Below are positions 10,854 to 16,234 of a DNA stretch of 16,234 nt, one piece after another (position 1 is the stretch's first letter; every line of letters begins with the position of its first letter). This DNA is from Candidatus Methylomirabilota bacterium (GTDB lineage Bacteria > Methylomirabilota > Methylomirabilia > Methylomirabilales > CSP1-5). A program made the translations under genes and the position numbers. The stretch is taken from contig JAHFDE010000034.1 of assembly GCA_023249165.1 (NCBI GenBank), positions 1 to 16,234 of the forward strand, in the 5' to 3' direction. A model generated the notes under the pieces. The model made no database searches, was not told the DNA's origin, and was given only the letters and a program-made list of their open reading frames with translations.

Positions 10854-11717
10854 TCACGGCTGCCTGGCGAGACCGATTCGTGCCTTGTAGGCCACGAGGG
10901 TGTTCTTGAGCAGCATGGCGACGGTGAGGGGCCCGACGCCGCCGGGGACCGGGGTGATGAGGGAGGCCCTGGGAGAGACCGAGGCAAAATCCACATCCCC
11001 GACCAGTCGTCCATTCGCCCGATTGATGCCGACATCAATGACGACCGCCCCCTCCTTCACCATGTCCCCCTTCACGAGGCCAGGCTGCCCTGCGGCCACC
11101 ACGAGGATGTCCGCCATCCGCGTGTGCCGATCGAGGTCTCGGGTCCATTTTTGGCAGACCGTTACCGTGGCCCGGCGATGGAGAAGCAGAAAGGCGATCG
11201 GCTTGCCAACGATGGTACTCCAGCCGACGACGACCGCGTCTCTTCCCTCGATGGCAATCCGGAATCGGTCCAAGACCTCCATGATGCCTAACGGGGTCGA
11301 CGCGACGAAGAGGGGATGGCCGGTGAGGAGACCGCCCAGGTTTGCAGGGTGGAAGCCATCCACATCCTTCGCAGGGTCTACCGCCTCCAGGATCGATCGC
11401 TCCCCGATGTGAGGGGGGAGGGGGAGCTGCACCAGGATCCCATCGACCGTCTCGTCCTTATTCACAGTATGGAGGACGGTGAGAAGCTCCTCGCGGGAGA
11501 TGGTGGCAGGACGATGGATCTGGACCGATCTGATCCCCACCTCTTCACAGGCCTTGGCCTTATTGCGCACATAGGTGGCCGAGGCGGCATCCTCGCCGAC
11601 GAGGATCACCGCCAGGCCTGGTGGTCGGTGGCCCGCGGCTAACGCCTTCAGCTCCGCCTGCACCTCGCGGCGGATCGCGGCAGCGATTGCTCTTCCGTCC
11701 ACCACCTGAGCCGGCAT
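10854..11717 (-). CDS. folD: methylenetetrahydrofolate dehydrogenase / methenyltetrahydrofolate cyclohydrolase
   Basis: FolD interconverts 5,10-methylene-, methenyl- and 10-formyl-tetrahydrofolate in the cytoplasm. The 287 residues carry the active-site segment YVRNKAKAC (Tyr49, Lys53), QLPLP (97-101), KDVDGFHPANLG, IVGKP and PGGVGPLT. The ATG at 11717 is chosen over an upstream in-frame start at 11819 because AGGGA lies 5 nt before it and the longer form would overlap ymdB. Several usually conserved residues differ. GRS is GWS (Trp166), the CHS segment is CQKW (188-191), and PCTP is ASTP (139-142). The first two lie where the NADP 2'-phosphate is bound in the family. ymdB ends 8 bp upstream, so the two are probably co-transcribed. 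Confidence 0.93.
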   Translation of the reverse strand: MPAQVVDGRAIAAAIRREVQAELKALAAGHRPPGLAVILVGEDAASATYVRNKAKACEEVGIRSVQIHRPATISREELLTVLHTVNKDETVDGILVQLPLPPHIGERSILEAVDPAKDVDGFHPANLGGLLTGHPLFVASTPLGIMEVLDRFRIAIEGRDAVVVGWSTIVGKPIAFLLLHRRATVTVCQKWTRDLDRHTRMADILVVAAGQPGLVKGDMVKEGAVVIDVGINRANGRLVGDVDFASVSPRASLITPVPGGVGPLTVAMLLKNTLVAYKARIGLARQP

Positions 11718-11725
11718 CCTTGTCC

Positions 11726-12520
11726 CTACGACGCGCTTACCCCGTCCTCGCGAAGCTGGAGCCGAGTGATGGCCTTGGCCCTGCCGCTCTCCTCCTCCAG
11801 GTCCAGCAGGACGGCGCACAGGATCGGGTTCCCCTTGGCCACGCGGAATTTCGAGGGCGTCTGGGTGAGGAAGCGATGGATGACATCCGAGAATTCCATC
11901 CCGATGACGGAATCGCTGGCCCCGGTCATTCCCACATCGGAGATGTAGGCGGTGCCAGCGGGGAGGATCTGCTCGTCGGCGGTCTGGACATGCGTATGCG
12001 TGCCCACCACCGCTGACACGCGACCGTCGACGAAACGCGCAAAGGCCTGCTTCTCGGAGGTGGCCTCGGCGTGAAAATCGACGATGATGAGGTCGGTCGC
12101 CTCCTTGAGGAGCGTGATTTTCTGCTCTCCAACCCTGAAGGGGCAGTCGATGGTCGGCATGAAGACCCTGCCCTGCAGATTCAACACGCCGACCCGCGTC
12201 CCGCCCCGCTCCCAGAGGGCCACCCCAGATCCTGGGGCGGACTCCGGATAGTTGGCGGGACGGAGGAGACGCCGTTCGGTGGTGATGTAGAGCTCCCCCT
12301 CTTTCTTGTCCCAGATATGGTTGCCCGACGTCAGGAGATCGATGTTGGCCCTGAAGAGTTCCTCTGCCACCGACGGGGTGATGCCGAAGCCGCCCGCCGC
12401 ATTCTCGGCATTGGCAATCGTCAACGCAATTCCGTGCTCCCTCTGAAGCCCCGGCAGCAGGGCGGTCACGGCCTGCCGCCCTGGCGTTCCGACGATGTCG
12501 CCAATAAACAGGACTTTCAT
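11726..12520 (-). CDS. ymdB: YmdB-type metallophosphoesterase
   Basis: This cytoplasmic, dinuclear-metal phosphoesterase belongs to the family in which B. subtilis YmdB hydrolyses 2',3'-cyclic AMP and affects gene expression with RNase Y. The 264 residues match the family length. Expected metal ligands are visible: Asp8 in FIGDIVG, Glu39-Asn40 in NAEN, Asn67-His68 in SGNH, His150 in VDFHAEA, and His175 and His177 in GTHTH. The ATG start has GAGGT 4 nt upstream. That site lies inside an inverted heptamer repeat that could hide it. The gene sits between rny and folD; the rny-ymdB pairing is common in bacteria. Confidence 0.93.
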   Translation of the reverse strand: MKVLFIGDIVGTPGRQAVTALLPGLQREHGIALTIANAENAAGGFGITPSVAEELFRANIDLLTSGNHIWDKKEGELYITTERRLLRPANYPESAPGSGVALWERGGTRVGVLNLQGRVFMPTIDCPFRVGEQKITLLKEATDLIIVDFHAEATSEKQAFARFVDGRVSAVVGTHTHVQTADEQILPAGTAYISDVGMTGASDSVIGMEFSDVIHRFLTQTPSKFRVAKGNPILCAVLLDLEEESGRAKAITRLQLREDGVSAS

Positions 12521-12521
12521 A

Positions 12522-12616
12522 CAGACCTCAGCCCACAGACCCCAGACCGCAGACCGTGCACCCTCACAATCCGTAGTCTGAAGTCTGAGGTCTGAAGTCT
12601 GGAGTCTGATGTCTCA
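12522..12616. repeat. inverted arrays of a 7-bp tandem repeat between rny and ymdB
   Basis: On the plus strand five heptamers of the form CAGACCN run from 12522 to 12556. After an 18-bp centre, six heptamers of the form NGTCTGA run from 12575 to 12616. The two arrays are complementary, so the rny-ymdB transcript would form a stem of about five 6-bp blocks, with G-U pairs and mismatched spacer bases. The left end overlaps the ymdB ribosome binding site, and the right end runs into the rny stop codon. Confidence 0.9.
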
Positions 12617-14179
12617 CTTCGCGTATTCGACGGCCCGGGTCTCACGGATCACCGTGACCTTTACGTGACCGGGGTACTGCAACTCTTGCTCGATCCGTCT
12701 GGCGATGTCCCGGGCCATCTGCTGGGCATCGGCATCGGAGACCTGGCCGCTTTCCACGATGATGCGAATTTCCCGTCCGGCCTGGATCGCATAAGACTTG
12801 GAGACGCCCTTGAAGGAATCGGCGACCTTTTCCAGTTTTTCCAATCGCTTCACGTACGACTCTAACATCTCCCGACGGGCCCCCGGTCGGGCGGCCGAGA
12901 GGGAGTCCGCCGCCTGCAAGATCACAGCCTCGAGGCAGTTCGGCTCCTCGTCTTCATGGTGGGCGGCAATGGCATTGATCACATGAGGATGTTCCCCGTA
13001 CTTCTTCGCAAATTCTGCGGCAATCTGGGTGTGGGTCCCCTCATGGTAGCCGTCCACCGATTTGCCGATATCATGCAGCAGCGCGGCCCGCTTCACTAGG
13101 GCAGGATCCAGCCCCATTTCGGTGGCGATCACGGCCGCCAACTGAGCCACCTCCACGGTGTGATGAAGCTGGTTCTGGGAGTAGCTCGTCCGGTACCGGA
13201 GGCGGCCGATGAGCCGGATCAGCTCCGGGTGGAATCCCGTCACGCCCAGCGCAAAGGTGGCCTGTTCCCCCGCCTCCCGGATCTTCTCGTCAATCTCCTT
13301 CTTGACCTTTTCCACGACTTCTTCGATGCGGGCGGGGTGGATCCGACCATCGACGATGAGGCGCTCCATGGCAATCCGCGCGATCTCTCGGCGGACCGAG
13401 TCGAAGCCCGAAAGGATCACCGCCTCCGGCGTGTCGTCCACGATGACATCGATCCCGGTGGCTTTCTCGAAGGCCCGGATGTTGCGCCCTTCCCGGCCGA
13501 TGATCCGCCCCTTCATGTCATCACTGGGCAGAGCAACCACCGAGACGGTCGCCTCGGCGACAAAATCAGACGAACACCGATCGATGGCGATGGCCAAGAC
13601 CTCCTTGGCCTTGCGGTCCGCCGTCTCCTTTGCCTCATCCTCGATGCGCCTGACGAGGGCCATTGCCTCCAGGCGGGCCTCGCTCTCCATGTGCCGCATC
13701 AACACCCTCTTGGCCTCCTCCGCGGTCATCCCCGAAATGCGTTCGAGGTTCTGCCGCTCCTCCGCCAAGAGCGCCTGGATCTTGTTTTCACTCTCTCGAA
13801 GCTGCTCATCCCGACGAGTAAAGTCCGCGTCCCTGCCGCTGATCTGTTGCTCCCGACGATCCAAATGATCCAGTTTGCGCTCTAACGACTCCTCCCGCTG
13901 GAGGAGACGCCGCTCCAGAGCCTGGAGGGCGTCGCGACGCTCCCGGGCCTCCTTTTCCAGCTCCGCCTTGGCCCGGAAGATCATGTCCTTTACCTCAAGC
14001 TCCGCCTCCTTCCGCTTGCGCTCGCCCTCCTTCTCGGCATCCGCGACGATCGTCCGGGCCCGCGCTTCGGCCTCGGCGGTGCGGCGGCGCGCCAGAACCT
14101 TCGGGGCCATGAAGCCCAGGGCGAGGGAGAGAACTGCAACACCGACCACGATCAACCAGCCGATCCCCGTGATCTCCAC
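12614..14179 (-). CDS. rny: ribonuclease Y
   Basis: This membrane-anchored endoribonuclease initiates mRNA decay. Its 521 residues match the usual 520. An N-terminal membrane helix (about 6-26) is followed by a long charged coiled coil (about 32-200). A KH domain (about 215-275) carries [10 protein letters not shown] at 224-233. An HD domain has HH (339-340), the catalytic HD pair in LLHDIGK (His369, Asp370) and AAHHEDEE. The start is GTG, chosen because GAGGAGGTGAT, nearly a full match to the 16S tail, lies a few bases upstream. A nearby ATG (14187-14189) is in another frame. The broken fthC ends 14 bp upstream; ymdB follows downstream. Confidence 0.95.
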   Translation of the reverse strand: MEITGIGWLIVVGVAVLSLALGFMAPKVLARRRTAEAEARARTIVADAEKEGERKRKEAELEVKDMIFRAKAELEKEARERRDALQALERRLLQREESLERKLDHLDRREQQISGRDADFTRRDEQLRESENKIQALLAEERQNLERISGMTAEEAKRVLMRHMESEARLEAMALVRRIEDEAKETADRKAKEVLAIAIDRCSSDFVAEATVSVVALPSDDMKGRIIGREGRNIRAFEKATGIDVIVDDTPEAVILSGFDSVRREIARIAMERLIVDGRIHPARIEEVVEKVKKEIDEKIREAGEQATFALGVTGFHPELIRLIGRLRYRTSYSQNQLHHTVEVAQLAAVIATEMGLDPALVKRAALLHDIGKSVDGYHEGTHTQIAAEFAKKYGEHPHVINAIAAHHEDEEPNCLEAVILQAADSLSAARPGARREMLESYVKRLEKLEKVADSFKGVSKSYAIQAGREIRIIVESGQVSDADAQQMARDIARRIEQELQYPGHVKVTVIRETRAVEYAK

Positions 14180-14193
14180 GGTCCATCACCTCC

Positions 14194-14437
14194 TCAGGAG
14201 TCTCGCTGTGGACCCTCTCTTCCCCGTCCCGCTTCGATCATCCGGCTCTCCGTGACGACACAATCGACCGGAACATCGCGGGCCTCCACCGGAAGATGAT
14301 CCACCACCTGAAAACCAAATGCCAGACCGATCTTGAGGGCTTTCGGGCCGATGCAGCCTCCGCTCCTCACGATCGGCCGGGGCCAAGCCTTCCCTCAGCC
14401 GACGCATCTGTGTGCGTACGGCATCCTTTGAATTCAT
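14194..14437 (-). pseudogene. fthC: 5-formyltetrahydrofolate cyclo-ligase, internally deleted and frameshifted
   Basis: The first 27 codons from the ATG at 14437 give MNSKDAVRTQMRRLREGLAP..., a typical N-terminus of this enzyme. From about 14358 a different frame gives IGLAFGFQVVDHLPVEARD then VPVDCVVTE, a typical C-terminus, and ends at TGA (14194-14196). The whole middle, including the ATP-binding GxGGGYYDR motif, is missing: about 100 of the usual 180-200 residues. The original frame continues as an unrelated 83-residue reading. The enzyme normally recycles 5-formyltetrahydrofolate. Its place after zapA and 6S RNA matches the zapA-ssrS-fthC (ygfA) order of Proteobacteria, supporting the assignment. 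A real deletion or an assembly error could explain it. Confidence 0.8.
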
Positions 14438-14550
14438 ACGCCGGGTCCTAAACCGGTGGTGGGCGGGAAGGAGCAGAGGACCCCTCGTCAGCCAACTACA
14501 GATTACGGCTGAGCGGAGATGCGAATGGGGATGGCGGCGGGAATGCGGAG
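14438..14550 (-). other. spacer between 6S terminator and fthC remnant
   Basis: About 110 bp with no gene. It probably holds the promoter for the fthC-rny-ymdB-folD unit, but I see no convincing -35/-10 pair. Two small inverted repeats occur: TCAGCC/GGCTGA, and GGGTCCT (14443-14449) with AGGACCC (14477-14483). Confidence 0.4.
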
Positions 14551-14585
14551 AAAGAAAAACCCCCCACCTGAGTGCCGTGTGGAGG
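14551..14585 (-). terminator. intrinsic terminator after 6S RNA
   Basis: On the minus strand CCTCCAC pairs with GTGGGGG (7 bp, one G-U) around an 11-nt loop, followed at once by TTTTTCTTT. This is a standard Rho-independent terminator. It begins at the very end of the 6S closing stem and so fixes the RNA 3' end. Confidence 0.85.
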
Positions 14586-14735
14586 TTTCCTCGTGAACCT
14601 GCGCTCGCAGGTGGGTGCCCCGCATGCGCCTTAGGCTTCCCTTCGACCTGCCCTTCGACAGGCTCAGGGCGTGCACACAGCGCACCTGTAGGGGCTCCCT
14701 ATCTTTCGCTGTTGGTTCAAGGAAACCGACCCCAT
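14580..14735 (-). ncRNA. ssrS: 6S RNA
   Basis: 6S RNA mimics an open promoter and binds the sigma70 holoenzyme. On the minus strand the ends pair as GGTTTCC TTGAACC with GGTTC ACGA GGAAACC, forming the long closing stem. The 3' side has GCACCCACCTG, a segment I recall from proteobacterial 6S RNAs, then a small hairpin CCTGC GAGC GCAGG of the kind found on the 3' side of the central bubble. The length of about 150 nt is slightly below the usual 180. It lies between zapA and an fthC remnant, the conserved place for ssrS, and ends at an intrinsic terminator. No clear promoter is seen, so it may be processed from the zapA transcript. Ends are approximate. Confidence 0.75.
14650..14670. repeat. 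REP-like palindrome inside the 6S apical region
   Basis: The plus strand reads GCCCT, TCGACAGGCTC, AGGGC. This matches the small palindrome, with core TTCGACAGGCTCAGG, that is scattered between genes of many GC-rich bacteria. The segment CCCTTCGAC is also repeated directly 12 bp away (14639-14647 and 14651-14659). It falls where the terminal loop of 6S RNA is expected. Confidence 0.6.
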
Positions 14736-14762
14736 CACGAACACGGCAGGGGGTTCCGGTCG

Positions 14763-15086
14763 TCATCGTTCAGGCCCTCCCTTCGAGGGCTTCCGCGCGA
14801 TCACTGTATCCAGCTCCGCTTCCAGCTCCTCAATCTTCGCCGCCGCTGCGGTCTCCTCCTTCTTCACCCACGCCTCGAGCTTCAGAAAAGCATCTGCAAT
14901 GTTCAGCGAGGCCAGGACCGCCATCTTGATCGAAAGGACGGCCGTCCCGCCCGCCACCTCGTGGATCTGCTGATCGACATAATGGGCAACCCGTTGGGTG
15001 TACGTCACGTCCTCCCCTCCGAGGCCCCGCAACGCATACCGCTCCCCGAAAATCTCCACCTGCACGAGATCACCCTGACCTGTCAT
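14763..15086 (-). CDS. zapA: cell division protein ZapA
   Basis: ZapA binds FtsZ and bundles its filaments at the division site. The 107 residues show the family pattern: an N-terminal globular half with VQVEIFGERYALRG and the YTQRVAHYVDQQIHEVA helix, then the VLASLNIADAFLKLE helix, ending in a coiled coil (EETAAAAKIEELEAELD) used for tetramer formation. The ATG overlaps the stop of the upstream coiled-coil gene by 4 bp (ATGA), implying translational coupling. 6S RNA follows within about 30 bp, as in many Proteobacteria. Confidence 0.9.
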   Translation of the reverse strand: MTGQGDLVQVEIFGERYALRGLGGEDVTYTQRVAHYVDQQIHEVAGGTAVLSIKMAVLASLNIADAFLKLEAWVKKEETAAAAKIEELEAELDTVIARKPSKGGPER

Positions 15087-15325
15087 CGCCGCACTTGCAA
15101 CGCGGCCTCCACCCGGGAGACCTCCTCAAGGAGCTCGTCCACCCGGGCCCGAACTTCCTGCCGTTCGGTCTCGAGTCGCTCCACGGCCTTCTTCAACGTG
15201 GCCTTTTCGGCTTCCAAGGTTCCGATCCGGTTCCCCAGGGCCTTCTTCTCCGATTCACATTGACTGAGGAGCGAGACCACCTCGCGAACCTTCTTTTCCA
15301 GGTCCTGAAGCCTTTCGAGGATCAT
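15083..15325 (-). CDS. small coiled-coil protein, ZapB-like position and form
   Basis: This 80-residue protein is almost wholly predicted coiled coil, with heptads running through RLQDLEKKVREVVSLLSQC and on through LEAEKATLKKAVERLE to VRARVDELLEEVSRVEAAL. It has no signal peptide, membrane helix or catalytic motif. Length, charge and coupling to zapA resemble ZapB, a coiled-coil division factor that binds ZapA, but coiled coils are weak evidence of homology, so no symbol is given. Its ATG overlaps the pheT stop by 4 bp and its TGA overlaps the zapA start by 4 bp, so pheT, this gene and zapA form one tightly coupled operon. Confidence 0.8.
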   Translation of the reverse strand: MILERLQDLEKKVREVVSLLSQCESEKKALGNRIGTLEAEKATLKKAVERLETERQEVRARVDELLEEVSRVEAALQVRR

Positions 15326-16234
15326 CGCAGGACGCCCCCCAGATCCCGCTCTACCGCCTCCAGGATCTTTCTGTGAATCGTCGCGACCTCTTCATCGGTG
15401 AGTGTCCGATCCGCCGCACGGTACTGGATTGAAAAGGCGAGGCTCTTCTTCCCCTCGGGCACCGGCTCCCCTCGATAGACATCGAAGGGTCTCACCTCTT
15501 CCACCAGCGCCCCTCCGGCGCGGCGGATGGCACCCTCTACCTCTGCGGCCCGCATGCGTTCCGGAACGACCACGGCCATATCCCGGAAGACTGCAGGATA
15601 CCTGGGCAGCGGGTTGTACCGCGCCTGGGGCTTCCGGTCCCGATCGAGCCGATCCAGATCGATCTCCATCGCGACCGCCATCGTCTTGAGATCGAAGTTC
15701 CGGATCACCTCCGGATGGAGTGCCCCGATCGAGCCGACCACATCCCCCTCAAGCACGACCTCTGCCTGCTGGCCGGGATGGAGATACGGGATATCGACCG
15801 CCGCCCTCAGGGCAAGAGAGACGCCTACAATCTTGTCGAGGGTCTCTACGACCCCCTTCAGATCGTAGAAATCAACCCTTTCCCCTTTCGTCCCCCACCA
15901 CGCGGGGAACCGGTCTCCGGCGGCAACGACTGCGACGGTCCGCACTTCGACCGGTGCGGGCGCACCCGGTTGGGGACGAAAGACGCGAGCGATTTCAAAG
16001 AGCTTCGCCTCGCGACTCCCCCGGCTTTCGTTCAGAACCAGGTTCTCAAGGAGAGACGGAAGGAGGAGACTCCGTAAGACTCCCTCCCCCCCCAGCGGAT
16101 TTCGGATTCTGACCAGGCGTCGCCGGGGGTCGTCCGCCGGCAGGCGTAACTTATCAAGAAGCTCCTCTCGTGTAAAGCTAAAATTGACCGTCTCCTGGAA
16201 GCCCCAGGCCGTCAGCAGCCGACGCATCTGGCGT
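15322..16234 (-). CDS. pheT: phenylalanyl-tRNA synthetase beta subunit, C-terminal part
   Basis: The beta subunit forms an alpha2-beta2 enzyme with PheS that charges tRNA-Phe; it recognises tRNA and edits mischarged tyrosine. Only about the last 303 codons are in the window, and the reading frame stays open to the right edge. The visible part begins with RRLLTAWGFQETVNFSFT, the start of the catalytic-like core domain. It continues through that domain and ends in a ferredoxin-fold anticodon-binding domain of about 95 residues (from YNPLPRYPAVFRDMAVVV to the TLTDEEVATIHRKILEAVE region). pheS would be expected upstream, outside the window. The downstream coiled-coil gene overlaps its stop by 4 bp. 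Confidence 0.95.
   Translation of the reverse strand, partial: RQMRRLLTAWGFQETVNFSFTREELLDKLRLPADDPRRRLVRIRNPLGGEGVLRSLLLPSLLENLVLNESRGSREAKLFEIARVFRPQPGAPAPVEVRTVAVVAAGDRFPAWWGTKGERVDFYDLKGVVETLDKIVGVSLALRAAVDIPYLHPGQQAEVVLEGDVVGSIGALHPEVIRNFDLKTMAVAMEIDLDRLDRDRKPQARYNPLPRYPAVFRDMAVVVPERMRAAEVEGAIRRAGGALVEEVRPFDVYRGEPVPEGKKSLAFSIQYRAADRTLTDEEVATIHRKILEAVERDLGGVLR

Noticed and set aside
10854..11819. Longer FolD starting at 11819
   Set aside because: The extra 34 residues are low in complexity, overlap ymdB by 94 bp and have no family match; the ATG at 11717 has a good ribosome binding site.
12522..12616. CRISPR array
   Set aside because: The units are contiguous 7-bp repeats without spacers and no cas genes are present.
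14503..14766. 87-codon minus-strand frame between zapA and fthC
   Set aside because: It coincides with the 6S RNA and its terminator hairpin; paired ends and synteny favour an RNA gene.
14412..15263. 283-codon open frame on the plus strand
   Set aside because: It runs antisense through the fthC start, 6S RNA, zapA and the coiled-coil gene, and its product resembles nothing known.

Overview
This window is a GC-rich bacterial housekeeping locus. It holds most of one rRNA operon and two gene blocks for translation, cell wall, cell division, RNA turnover and one-carbon metabolism. The genes are of the Gram-negative type (class A penicillin-binding protein of the PBP1A kind, zapA, 6S RNA, rhlE), but RNase Y and YmdB are present, which Enterobacteria lack. 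The 16S rRNA and this gene mix suggest a deep, GC-rich lineage such as NC10/Methylomirabilota or a deltaproteobacterial relative. That placement is inference, because no alignment could be run.

Layout. (1) Bases 1-5065, minus strand: an rRNA operon read leftwards as two tandem promoters, a leader with boxA, 16S, tRNA-Ile(GAU), tRNA-Ala(UGC), a second boxA and 23S. The 23S is cut by the left edge and 5S lies outside. The leader and the 16S-tRNA spacer share a 24-nt complementary pair that would form the 16S processing stem. (2) 5066-6277, minus: tyrS, ending 22 bp before the first rRNA promoter. (3) 6278-6388: a short divergent region where one symmetric -10 element can serve both tyrS and mrcA. 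(4) 6389-8656, plus: mrcA (PBP1A). (5) 8657-10444, plus: a DUF2007 gene remnant, a promoter, a structured leader and the DEAD-box helicase rhlE. (6) 10554-16234, minus: pheT (cut by the right edge), a small coiled-coil gene, zapA, 6S RNA with a terminator, a broken fthC, rny, ymdB, folD and an intact DUF2007 gene.

How they work together. The right block links phenylalanyl-tRNA synthetase with a ZapA-type division module and 6S RNA, then with RNA decay (RNase Y, YmdB) and folate interconversion (FolD). The usual fthC neighbour of 6S RNA survives only as an internally deleted, frameshifted remnant.

No clearly new multi-gene system was found. The points most worth a second look are an inverted heptamer-repeat hairpin covering the ymdB ribosome binding site, a FolD with altered residues in its presumed NADP pocket, the broken fthC, a REP-like palindrome inside 6S RNA, and the bidirectional tyrS/mrcA promoter.
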